This document shows positions 33,430 to 44,394 of a DNA stretch of 64,000 nucleotides, piece after piece. Within the stretch, counting starts at the first letter, position 1. Every line of letters begins with the position of its first letter. The notes below the pieces were generated by a model, which was not told the DNA's origin, made no database searches, and saw only the letters and a program-made list of their open reading frames with translations. Origin of the DNA: Mesostigma viride (taxonomy: Eukaryota > Streptophyta > Mesostigmatophyceae > Mesostigmatales > Mesostigmataceae); assembly GCA_009746045.1 (NCBI GenBank), contig RPFO01000156.1, positions 1,793,381 through 1,857,380 on the forward strand, read 5' to 3'. Made by a program: the position numbers and the translations under genes.

Positions 33430-35030
33430 CATGTCATGCAGGTCTTCATGCGCATGATGCTGCACAGGCTCCGCGCCGCGCTGGACCCACACCTGCGTGA
33501 GTCTCAGATAGGTTTCCGTCGTGGTCGTAACACTGTCATCAGTGGCTGTGTTTGTCGCGCGCCGGTTGATGGAGGAGGTGCCTCGCCTTTGCCCTGACAG
33601 TTTGCCGCTGGTCTTCATTTTTGTTGACTATATCAAGGCCTTTGACACGGTCCTCTGGGAGGCTCTTTGGGCCATCCTAGCTCTGGATCGAGTACCACCA
33701 TGCAGCGTTTATTGCTGCCATTCGTCGACTGTATGAGTGAGGGCTCACAGGCCGTAGTGCGGACTGCGGAAGGCACCACCCCACCATTCCCCCTTCACCA
33801 CGGGGTGTGGCAAGTTTGTGTCCTGTCCCCATACCTGTTCATTATTGTCGTGGATCACGTCATGCGCCGGGCACGTGCGCGCTTTACTGCTCTTAAGGGG
33901 TTCGAGCCAGGCTTGGACATCCTTAACGAGAAAGAGCACGGCGGGGTTAAACCTGGTTACCGCCTGGCCGACCTGATTTATGCGGATGACACCACCCTCA
34001 TCGCGCGCCCCGAGCACATTCACTGAGACCTGGCTGGACTGTCTGGGCCTGGAGGCGAGGGCGGTGGGGTTGGAGATTAGTGTCAAAACTGGGGCGATGG
34101 TGATTGGGGCCTCCAGTATACACCGCCGCTGCCGCGCCTGCTCGACGGGACGGAGGTCCCGTTCCGCGATCGCTTCAAACTGTTGGGGAGTTGGCTCCCT
34201 GACACCGCCGACGATGTGGACATCCGCATCGGCCTGGCCTGGGCTAGGCTTCGTTCGCTCAACACCTACTGGCGCTCCAAGGGCCTGGGCGAGCACCGCA
34301 AGCGCATGCTCCTCGTCCTCACGGTGCTCACGTATGCATGGCGCCGAGGCGTGGACACTCACACCCACACTGGCAGCTAAGCTAGACGGCACAGTTTATC
34401 GGATGCTCCCGTCCGACAGGTCCTGAACGTAGGGTTTTCCAAGCGCGCCCATCATTAGAGTCTTTGTATCAGGGCATGCCTCGTATTTCGGACGAGATTA
34501 GACAGCGTAGGATTATTAGCATTTGTAGGACACCTTGCTCGCACCAGCCAGGTCGACACCGCCCTTGGTCTGGCAGGCCCCCAGCGGCTTGGCCAGCCAG
34601 GGCGGCATACACGTGTATTCTGACCTGGCCTGGCCCCAAGGGCATTCCCAAAAGGGTAGGGAAACATGTCACAAACTACACCCAGATGTTGCTGGATGAC
34701 CTACTGGTCCCAGCCCAGTTTGAATACCGCATCCGCTCTCTCTCCCTTCTTTGGACTGCCATGCAGAACAAAACGCGGTGGCAGAAGATTGTCCGAAGGC
34801 TCACACGCCCGACCCGGCCTGTGGGCAAGCCACCGGCTCCCCCCAAGAGGAGGAGGCGTTTTGATGAGTAGGGTAATTAGGATTTTTCTAGACTAGCTAG
34901 ATTAGAGTTAGGTTAGTTAGATTACGCGGCTCTCTCCACTCCACCATCCATCAAGGAATATGTGCTACATGATCTCCCAACGGAGGCGTGTTATAATTTA
35001 ATTTAATTAATTTTTTTAATGCAATTGCAT
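33430..35030 (+). pseudogene. LINE family B, reverse transcriptase to 3' end, frameshifted
   Basis: The longest family B copy. Blocks in order: QVFMRMMLHRLRAALDPHLRESQIGFRRGRNTV, FIFVDYIKAFDTVLWEALW (motif A, FVDYxKAFD), PLHHGVWQVCVLSPYLF (motif B; normally GVWQGCVLSP, here QV), LADLIYADDTTLIA (motif C, YADD), then thumb and RISDEIRQRR ... GHLA, LTWPGPKGI and the stop at 34,871 after RRRRFDE. At least three frameshifts. The UTR ends with CTCC-CAAC-GGAG flanked by CATG/CGTG (a G-U wobble pair) near 34,966-34,990 and a TTTAATTTAATTAATT tail. No endonuclease domain, so 5'-truncated. Confidence 0.8.
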
Positions 35031-35079
35031 CGTCTTTCTAAGACGCACACGCTGCATGATATTAATTAATTAATGAATT

Positions 35080-35585
35080 AATTAATTAAACACGTGCTCC
35101 CATCGGGGAGTCGATCGATCACGGCCGAGCACCGGAGTGCTTTTAATCCCTGGAGATGCACAACAGGAAGAAAATGCAGAGACCCCCTTTCTCCTTCGAT
35201 CATGCTCGACTGGCATGCCACATGCAGCAGCAATTGGACACGATAGACATTCCGGCAAATTCTGTGGGTGCAATGAGACCCGCGTGAGCGTATCATATTC
35301 TGATCAGGCATGCCGCAAAGGTGAAAACCATTTGCGTTCAGTGCCGGTCCGCGGAAAAAGCGGAAAAACGCGATCTGCAAATGAATCGATGTATCATATG
35401 TATAACATCAGTGGAGCGTGGGCAACTAGCAAGCGAAGCATAACAAAGACGTACGTTGCATATGGCTGGCTCTGTACGAGGGCGCTATTAGCTACTTAGG
35501 CTATGGCTGGTTGTGTACCGTCGGCTGTTTGTTAGCGGTACTGCACGTGACAGGTGTAACATTCTAGGCCGGGCAAGGCTAGGCC
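35080..35585. other. LINE-tail-like start, otherwise nothing recognised
   Basis: 35,085-35,125 resembles a family C tail in reverse (GTGCTCCCATCGGGGAGTC). The rest to 35,585 holds no recognisable coding or repeat feature. Confidence 0.4.
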
Positions 35586-35599
35586 ATGGCGACAGTGAA

Positions 35600-35830
35600 G
35601 TTACCAATGATTTCAAGGGCTACTCTAGCCCGCGGGGGGCGTCCACATCTGGTGGTTGATCATCACGGGTCCCGCCCCTCCAGTACACCTTGGTGGGCTT
35701 CTGGGGATCCTGCTTGTGGCGCCGAGGTACTCCGGCCACAGGCTGCGTCGCTGCTGCTGCTGCATTCGAGCGGGGGTCAGGTCGATCGTCGTCCAGCGTC
35801 CAGCTAGGGAGGTCGTGCAACCTCTTGCAT
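35600..35830 (-). pseudogene. ORF1-like (RRM type) C-terminal fragment
   Basis: The minus strand carries LHDLPSWTLDDDRPDP, then a frameshift, and a KVYWRGG block, which match the end of the ORF1 proteins at 51,728-52,294 and 36,346-37,015 (SWSLDDNLTPAQQQ ... VYWRDGDLYV). Very short and broken. Confidence 0.5.
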
Positions 35831-35894
35831 GCGACGAGCTAGAGAGGAACCGCCGCAGGCGCCGCTTGTCCCGTCAGGGGAGAGGAAGGTGAGC

Positions 35895-37015
35895 AGGACA
35901 CGCTGATTAATTAATTAATTAATAAGCACGTGACTGCGTCACGTGGGTGCCAGTACAGTCTGAGTAAAGGAACCTTCAACCCTATATACACAGCGAGAAG
36001 GAGGGAGGGCACCCTAGCTTCTCTCACTGCCTTAAGTGGGCAGGCCACAGAACGCTCTCTCCACGGCATGGTGCATCATGCCGGGGCGCAACACTGTGGG
36101 TGCAATACAACCAGTGCAATACCATAGCCGTAGGCTGACGCATAGCTTATCGATGTGCTAAAAATGGCTACAAATGTGAGGTGGGCTCATGGCTAATTAA
36201 GGCGCAAGCTGATGGCCACAAGGTGCCATGCATGCAGAGCTAATTGAAGGTACTATAACGCTGTGCGCTAATATCGTTTCAAGTGCTGTAATGCCTAAGC
36301 TATCCCATCATCGATTGCCCCCATCTAGACAACTAGCTGGAGTGCTCTATCCCGGGGAAGCCCGGGGGGGCTTCCACAGTTTCTTGTTGACATAGAGGTC
36401 CCCATCCCGCCAGTACACTTGGGGCTTCTCGCGGTTGGTCTTGTTGCGGATGTAGTCGGGCCACTGATCGCGGCGTTGCTGCTGCTGGGCTGGCGTCAGG
36501 TTGTCGTCAAGCGACCAGGAGGTGTCCACCAGCTTCTTGCGGCGAGACAGGAACCGAACTCAGGCTGTGATGTCGCTGAAGGTGAGGTCGACCACTGGAG
36601 GGGGCCCAGCCTTGGCCCGTGGATGGGGCAGGCCGGGTAGGCGCCCTGCAGTGCCGCACCTGGCAGCTCCATGCACGCCAAGAGCTGTTTCTTCAGCTCG
36701 TCGAGAAGAGAGTCTGGGGTCTCCTCCGGCGGCATGTCGAAGCGCCTGAGGATGTCAGACCTGGCAGCGGCGACGGTCGCGGTCAGCGGCCTCGCAGCGC
36801 GTGCATGTCTTCCAGCTCCCGTGGAGCTTGGTGGTGATGGCGGTCGTGGTAGAGGATGCCTGGCTCTTGAGCAGGTCCGCCCGGGAGGCGCGAGTCGAGG
36901 GGTCATCGCTAGCCCTACCAGCAGGTTGGGCGGCGATGGTGGCCGTTCGCTCGGCGATCTCGGGGACCTGCGTGGCCAGGGCGTCTACCTTGGTAGCAAC
37001 TGCCTCAAGTTTCAC
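35895..37015 (-). mobile_element. ORF1-only LINE derivative (RRM-type ORF1 plus 3' UTR)
   Basis: On the minus strand a coiled-coil-like segment (VATKVDALATQVPEIAERTATIAAQ) leads into an RRM-like region (SDILRRFDMPPEETPDSLLDELKKQLLACMEL), then, after a frameshift, TSWSLDDNLTPAQQQQRRDQWPDYI and PQVYWRDGDLYVNKKLW with a stop at 36,347. The pattern 'LTPAQQxxRR ... K.YWR.G.L.V' is that of LINE ORF1 proteins (RNA-binding, in the RNP). Right after the stop comes a 440-base UTR (repeated at 32,265-32,730), the CACGTGAC-hairpin (35,927-35,945) and a TTAAT tail. No reverse transcriptase is between ORF1 and tail. It abuts the plus-strand family A endonuclease head to head. Confidence 0.65.
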
Positions 37016-39208
37016 GCCGGCACCACTCGCTGCGCATCGCTACCTACAGTGTCCGCACCCTGCCCGGGGGAGATGCCCCCCCGCGGGCCAACGAGCTTGT
37101 CCATGACTACTGCCGCCTATATGGCATTGATGTGCTTGGGGTCCAAGAGCACCGACGCTCCTTTGAGGGCCCCGTTCAGCGTGTCACCCTCGCACTACAA
37201 TGGCAACTGCTGTGCGGCCCGGCGCATGCACCGGGTCAGGGAGGAGTGGGCCTGCTGTGCTCCCCCACCGCTGCCGCCCAGCTCGTGGACCACAAACTTT
37301 GCTCGAATCGGATCCTTCAGTGCACTTTCCGCTCGATCCCTTGAAGGACGGACCCCCATTATGCTCTCGGTAATTGTCGGATATGCCCCACATGCTGGGC
37401 ACCCGGCCGAGGACCGCGCAGCGTTCTTCAACCATGCAGTTGCTCGACATAGAGAAACAGATCCCACGTCAATACATCGTTGCCATCTTGGTGGATGCCA
37501 ACGCGACCCTGCCCGTGGGCCGCGGGGGCTGCAAATGTATGCGCCGCGCCTAACCGATAGCAATGCCAACATCCCCCTACTTGAGCAACTGCTCACTGAG
37601 GGGGACTTGACTGCTGCCAATACGCTGTTTGCTAAACCGCCTGATGCACTACTAGTGACCTTTGTGGGCCCCATGCGCAGGGCGGCTGGCTCGATGCTCC
37701 CTCGGCGGCGATGTGTATGCTTGGACTACATACTTGTGCGCAAGTGCTGGCGCTCTTCCGTCATCGATGCCCGTACGCTGACCACCCCCAGTGTCGCATC
37801 GGATCACCGCATGGTCACCGCAACCTTGCGCCTACGTCTTCAGGCCCCTGCGCGCCGCCGCCCCCGGCCCCGCCCTGACTGGACCTGCTTACGCCCCGTC
37901 CGTGGGCGCAGGGAGAAGTGCCAGGTCAGCGGATGAGATACGCCGCGGTGCAATCAGGTCTGCCTTCGTGGACGCGCAACCTTTGATGTACCTGGACGCA
38001 GATCGCGGTGTAGATCTCACGCCACCCTACGAACTGTTCATGCGATCGGTGGAGCTTGGCTCTAAGCTTCTCCCCGAGCAACCCCGCGCCCGACCAGCCC
38101 CGCTCTACCTGCGCGACGCCCGGGTGGTTGCCGCCCGGCTGGCGCTAGCGCAGGCCCGCCGCCGCGGGGAGGACCTGTACACGTACCAGGAACGGCTTAC
38201 TCAAGCATATACTGCCGCACATGCGGAGGAGGTGGAGACACTTGCCGCCGAAATCAATCGCCACACGGCCGCCAACCAGCACAAGGCGGCCTGGCGCTCT
38301 CTCGACCGTCTCACCGGACGCCGGGAAACGCAACGGGCTGACATCCCAGGCACCCCCAGTGAACGCCTTGAGATTTGGTTCAGCTCCCAGGCCAAACTAT
38401 CGGGGCCCCTGGCCCGCCCCCCCGCTTGACCCCGCTGCAGCTGCACGCCCTGCGGCCAGCCGAGGCGGCCCCATTGAGCCCCCGCAGGCGCCCACCAGCG
38501 AGACGGACTACCTGGTCCCACCGCTCTCCGGCCCCCTGGTGGACGGCCCCCACGACGAGTGGACTCCCCAGGAATGGGCTGCTGCCATCTCCACCCTCCG
38601 CAATGATGCTGCCATGGGAGTGGACAATATTTCACCGGAAGTGGTTAAGATGCCTGAGCTTGAGCCTTTCCTCCGGGGTGTTTGCAACCGGATTCTACGA
38701 GATGGCCTCCCCCCGCCGACGTATTGGAAGACCGCTGTCCGGGTCATGCTTTACAAGGGCAAGGGGTCCGCCGCGGATACCGGCAACTACCGCGGCGTAT
38801 ATGCCTCCAAAGCTGCGTGCTGAAAGTCTTCATGCGTCTCCTGCTGAACCGCATGCGCGCCAGCCTCGATCCCCACCTAGGTGAGTCCCAGATGGGCTTC
38901 CGTGTTGGTCGCAATTGTGTAATGGTCACTATTACCGCGCGCCGCCTGATCGAGGAAGTGGGCCGCCTGGCCCCCGGCCTCTTGCCATTGCTATTGATCT
39001 TCGTGGATTACACCAAGGCATTCGATACGGTTATATGGGACGCCTGTGGGTGGTCCTTCACCTGTTCTGTGTCCCATCGTACATCGTTGAGATCATCCGC
39101 CAGTTGATCTATGAAGGGTCCCAAGCCCAGGTCCGTACCGCCGACGGCGTCACTCCGGCGTTCCCCCTGCACACCGGGGTGTGGCAGGGCTGTGTGCTCT
39201 CCCCATAT

Positions 39209-40978
39209 TGTCCAAAAACCAAATGTCCTCATTTGAGGACATAGTCCTCGTTTGAGACGGGGGGGGTCAGGGGGGCGGTTTTGGCGCCAAAGTTGGTCCT
39301 GAGGATCCCTGGTGGGTTTTGGCGCGAAACTGGGATAGGTACTGAGCGCGCCAAGCCCCCGGGGTCGACAGGGGCCGACCGTACCTGGAAAATATGAGGC
39401 GAGGAAAAGTACCTACTACAGCAAGAACGTTGCAATGTAATCGAGTATTTTGTCGAGTGACGGCTATGGGGTCGTTCCAGTTCTGAGGCTTGCCTGAACG
39501 TTATAGGCCATTATTTTGCCCCGAATGAAGACAGAACTTTAGATCATCATCTAGTCATTGCGAAGATGCTGCTTTTGACGTGCAGTTGCTTTGTATATGT
39601 CGAAAATATTGTTCATGAACGGATTTTGGCATCGTTGAAGAAAATCTGGAAGCTACGTAGATGGCATGATAGGTCAGTATGCAGTTCGGTTTTACAGTTT
39701 CTTTTTCCGCCCAGTAGCTGCGGATATCGCGAGTATGGGTTATGGTACGCTTCTGGGTTAATGGGCGACCCGGGCAACAGAGGGACCTGGGCAGTTAGAT
39801 GGGTCAAAGAGTCTCCATTTTTTCGTCGTGATATCGCAGTCACGCCTGGCGAAAACCACGGCGAGCGCGAGCCATATTTTACTTTTGCCGCAAGGCTGGG
39901 TGCTTCACGGGCGTCACCGTCCTTTAATATATATTTCTTGAGCTGTCCCGCGCAGCTGGCGGCCTGGGCGCACGTCAAGAACAAGGTTCCGGATGTCATC
40001 CGCAACCGCATCGTTCTAAACAAGCGTGTCAAGAGTATCGTAGCTTATAACTCCCGCAGACTTACTGATTCCGGTTCTTTTCAATGCCCAACGTCGTGGT
40101 TGTGATTACGCCTATGTCCGGGGAACTTAAAGGAAGTTTGCTGGGTAATGCTTTCTTTTCCCGTGGTGTCACTGAAAAGGTAAACGGCCTTGCGTCGTCA
40201 AAACAGCAGCAAGTAGAAGTCACTGTGCTTAGTTGCAATGTGGTAGTTTGATTTAACACATATACTGCCTTGTTGCTGAAAACTTTTTCAAGGCTTGCTG
40301 GGATGTTGCCCATATGTTTCTAACGCTTAACCTCATGTCCAAGTGAGCTAGACTGGCTTGGAAACTTGAGCTTGTCATGCTTACATTGTGCTTGTATTGC
40401 TATTTGTGCCTCTTTGCAGTATCTGCTTCATATATAATTGAAGGCTTCAGCATCATTGTCGAGCACCGTGGTGGCAGCCAAGCCTCCAATAACGATCATG
40501 GACCTAACCTTGGCAAGTATTTGCTTCTTATTTCATTCTTTGGACTGGGCTAGCTTTGAGCTAGCTTTACACCTGCTATTTGGCCTGCACCATGGTCCCT
40601 GGCTGCCAGTTACATTTTGTGCCCCCCCCGGCAGGCTGCAGGGTCTAGGATAGCGAGGGTGTAACGTAGACATGTTGTGGGCACCTTGGGTGCATTTTCA
40701 GGACCAGCCATGACCTGGCCCTGCCTTCTTTCTGGGCATATTGTTGACTTGAGTGCTTGTTGGTCACTCGCGTAGCGACCCCCCTGCATTCATAAATCGT
40801 AAACCATTATACAATGAGCATATTTCATGGATGTTAAGCATTGCTACTCTTGAACATATCATAAATGAACATGGTTCCATGCCGTACCCATGGATATGTT
40901 GAAATATGTGAGTTATTACAAATGGTATCCATGCTTAAAAATGTCCTCATATGAGGACATTTTCTTGGTGATTAGACA
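39209..40978. mobile_element. DNA transposon inserted in LINE reverse transcriptase (element 2)
   Basis: ATAT at 39,205-39,208 is repeated at 40,979-40,982. Joining the flanks restores the codons of reverse transcriptase (SPY then LFII). Ends are imperfect inverted repeats, TGTCCAAAAACC against TGTCTAATCACC, each followed by a perfect palindrome-like block (ATGTCCTCATTTGAGGACAT left; ATGTCCTCATATGAGGACAT at 40,941-40,960 right). Because the flank is self-complementary, the target duplication could also be TA. The inside has no recognisable transposase. The longest frame (39,566-40,105) lacks motifs. Confidence 0.85.
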
Positions 40979-41744
40979 ATATCTATTCATCATTATGGTG
41001 GACTATATTATGTGGCGTGCACAAGCCCGCTTCGCCCGGGTGGAGGGGCGCCCGCCGGGGATCGAGGTCACGGAGTACGCCAGCTACGGCGGGGTTGACC
41101 CACCCTACCGCCTGAGCGATCTGATCTACGCTGATGACACGAAACTCGTGGAAACCCCGGTGTCAGCCCAACTGACAGTGGCTAGACAGCTTATCACTGG
41201 AAGCGCGGGCGGTGGGGCTTATGATCAGCAAGAAAACGGAGGTCATGGCCATCGGCTTCCCTGCTGGGATAGCCCCACCCACCCTCCTCTTGCTGGACGG
41301 CAGCCCCGTCCCCCCGGCGACTCGCTTCAAGCTCCTTGGCCGCTGGCTTCCCTCCACGGCCGACGACATCAACACCCGCATTGGCCAGGCCTGGGCGGCC
41401 CTCCGCCGCCTCGACAGGTTCTGGACCTGTCGCTACCTGAGTGAGCGACGCAAGCGCATTCTGTTCAAGGCCCTTGTCCTCAGCATCCTCCTTTATGGCT
41501 GCGAGGCGTGGACCCTGGACTAGGCGCTGATCGAGCCAGCAGCTTGACGGCACCGTCACTCGAATGCTCCGTCATATCCTCGGCGTCCGCTACCAAGAAC
41601 GCCGCACCCGGGCCGAGCTCTACTGCGAGCTCCCTCTTGTCACCCATACCATCCGACACCGCCGCCTCCTCTTTGCCGGCCATCTTGCATGCATGCCCGC
41701 ACAGACCAGGTGAATACCAATGTGGGCCCTGCCGGGGGGCTTAA

Positions 41745-43086
41745 CCCATAGTCCGTAAACTACCCGACCTGTCGGGTAGTTTGACTAACGGTCGAATTTC
41801 GCGCCGCGCCGTGAGCGCCGCGCCACCTGTGACGGATGTCAGTGGTCCGGTGGGTCCGGGAACACTTAGGGACGAAGGTGATGCATAGGTTTGGGGGTAA
41901 TATTCGCCATAGCCTGGTAATTACAACGTGCATTGAGAATGTATCACGTGACTTTGGCGGGAAAATTTCGCTCGCGCGCGCGCGTAATGAGATATGGCTG
42001 ACAACGTGCCGCTGTCACGAAATTTTTGCGTCTCACGGCTTGAAACGGTTCAGAATGTTGCTCAGAATGACGATGCATGATTTTCGTAGGTCAGGCACCG
42101 CCAGATTTATAGGGTTAGGAAAATACAGGTAGGAAAATATGACTTTCCTGGTCGTCAGTTCCAGATGAGTCATAGCTTGTCATAGGTCGATTTTCTCCCT
42201 ATGGCCGGGCAATCTGCGCCAGCCCGGGCATCCAGTTTGGGTAAGGGACGTCAGCTGCAGCGTTTGCTGAGAATGCGGACTAGTTTAGTGGCCATCTTTG
42301 CACGGAACATCGACCTGGTAGCCATGGTGGATCATGAAGTATGCGGCTATGGCGGCCTTTGCCTGTGGAGCATCAGTATGTGTGAGATATGAGGGTCCCG
42401 GCCAGCGGAATCCGGGTAGGGCATGAACGAGCCAGGTACGACAACGTATTTGCGTGTTGTTTGCAGCGGAATACGTATCCCATGCATTATGAATGACGAT
42501 TTTATCCATGCATATTTCAGCAAGTTCCATGCCTGTTGTAAAGAGTGGTATTAGCCCTGAAAGTGCCCAGTTTTGGGCATTTCTCTGGAGTATACCACTC
42601 CGTCAGTGCAGGTAGGCAACGTGTTTGTATTCCAGCACTTTTGACAGCCTTTGATAGCTTGTTATAATGCATTATTGTGCTGCATGTCATAGATAGCTGT
42701 TTTCACGCGCGTAACCCACACACATGTATGAGCACGTTATATAGGGGTAATGGGTTATCCGGGTGGTCTGACCCAAGGAAACCCCCATTGGACTATCCAA
42801 CTAAGTTGTCCAATGTTGGTATTGAGATTCCCTGCCCTCCCTGGGAAGTTAGGGGGGGGTAGACTTTTCCTTGGGGAAAAAAGATCGTCTTTTGGCCAGC
42901 TTTGACTGGAGCTATCATCCAAATGCTTTGATAAAGCCAAGGTATTATTGCATATTCTGAAAGCCCTTGAAGTGTAGATACTCCTAGCATCTTGGTTGGG
43001 GGTATTTGGAGTTGTGGCCTGTAAGTTATGATTTTTTTCATTTTCAGGGGTATAAAAGTGCCAAAAATGGGTCAGCGGACTATGGG
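41745..43086. mobile_element. TTAA-flanked DNA transposon in LINE family A (element 4)
   Basis: TTAA at 41,741-41,744 and 43,087-43,090. Inverted ends CCCATAGTCCG, 11 of 11. A subterminal palindrome AACTACCCGAC-CT-GTCGGGTAGTT lies at 41,759-41,782. A larger inverted repeat at 42,544-42,600 has AGTGGTAT outer and TGCCCA inner arms. The other family A copy at 31,511-31,761 is continuous through this point, which proves the insertion. No transposase. Length 1,342 bp. Confidence 0.88.
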
Positions 43087-43620
43087 TTAAGACGGGCCAA
43101 CCAGGTAGTAGACACCTCCTCCTATGGCAGGGTCCCCTTGTCCCATCGCAACCCACTGGCAAACTTGCGCGCGCCGGGCACCGGCGCGGCGCGACCCGGA
43201 CCTACGTGACACAACTGCTTGAAGATGCAGGGCTTCTGGGACTATCCGTACTCCGCGCCCGCATGATTGACAAGGAGAAATGGGCTGCCATCTGCGATAA
43301 GCACCTTCCCGAGGGGTATGCTCCTGTTTTCTCCCCACGGGCCCCGTGGCCCGTTGCTAGCCAGGGTAGAAGTCCGCAGGTGGAGGTTATTGGTCCTGAG
43401 GATAGCCGCTACACTACCGCCTCGTCTGCCATTACAGTAGAGGACAGCTCGGATGAGGATTACATCCCCATCTAGTGCTTAACGGTTGGGGGATGATGCA
43501 GACGATATTTGTTTAAACTTTTGTGTAATTATTTTTCTAATGAGATTAGCATAGTATACTCCGTGGCATGCCTTTGCGCATGACACGCAAGTACTTACTT
43601 ACTTACTTACTTACTTCACG

Positions 43621-44389
43621 GTGCCTTGGCCGACTCGGCCTTCCACCTGGTTAAGGCGGGTGGACACGCTGATATATTTTCCCAAAGCTAATATCGCGCA
43701 TTTTATGACGAGCAAACGCTCGTCTACGCAACGCAGCCTGGCGGCTGCGATGAGCCAAGAAAATCCGCCTCAACGGCTCCGGCTGTAGTTCCGCTCGGCC
43801 TGGCAGGCAGTGGTGACACTACTCAAGCGTTAGTAGTGCACTCGGCTCCTGCGGCCTCGCCCTCGGCATCGCCTGGTCCCAAACGCAGTCGCCCATGGCG
43901 GCATTGACGCCCAACAGAATTCACCGCGCTTTCGGCCCCAATTAACCCTTCAATGTCGACGACCACGAATGGACCATCGAACATGGCCCCGTGCCCTGCC
44001 CTGCCCTGCATCTTCTACGGGGACTACGCCTCGCTTTATGCGCTGTGCCTCCATCTCCACAACATCGTATGTACCGCCTCATTTATCCAAACGGCACCTG
44101 GGTCAGCCGCCCCGATTTTTTTTTCGGGCATGCCCCCGGCCCAAACTCCAGCACATCATTCTCTGCTCCTTCCTCATGCGCTCTGGCACGGTGAGAGATC
44201 TGGGCTCCAATTCCACATCCACCTTCCGCTCCCTCCTAGCTTAATTTTCAGGCCCTCGAGCAGCCGACGTGACTCCCCTCGCTGCAGTTGTGGCAGCAAT
44301 GGGCAGCACGCCGGGCTGCTGAGCTCCCTCCGGCACCTAGCTTTCCATTAAACTAAATTAAATTATAACAAAGGTTCCCCTGAAAAATG
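43621..44389. other. No gene recognised
   Basis: GC-rich, with short open frames on both strands but no domain or repeat match that I can support. It may hold a diverged 5' part of the following LINE. Confidence 0.35.
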
Positions 44390-44394
44390 AAAAC

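Larger units (their letters stand above)
37021..43620 (+). mobile_element. LINE family A, near full-length ORF2, split by two DNA transposons
   Basis: Reading through frameshifts: an AP-type endonuclease (YSVRTLPG; IDVLGVQEHRR near 37,120-37,150; DYILVRKCW; SDHRMVTATLRL near 37,800), linker, then reverse transcriptase: AVRVMLYKGKGSAADTGNYRGV, SQMGFRVGRN, LIFVDYTKAFDTV (motif A), HTGVWQGCVLSPY (motif B), break at 39,208, continued at 40,979 with LFIIMVDYIMWRAQARF, LSDLIYADDTKLVE (motif C), CEAWTLD, IRHRRLLFAGHLA, break at 41,744, continued at 43,087 to the stop at 43,475 (EDYIPI). The 3' UTR ends with a TTAC microsatellite at 43,592-43,617. EN-RT order is that of RTE/Jockey-like LINEs. Several frameshifts and stops make it inactive. 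Confidence 0.85.
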
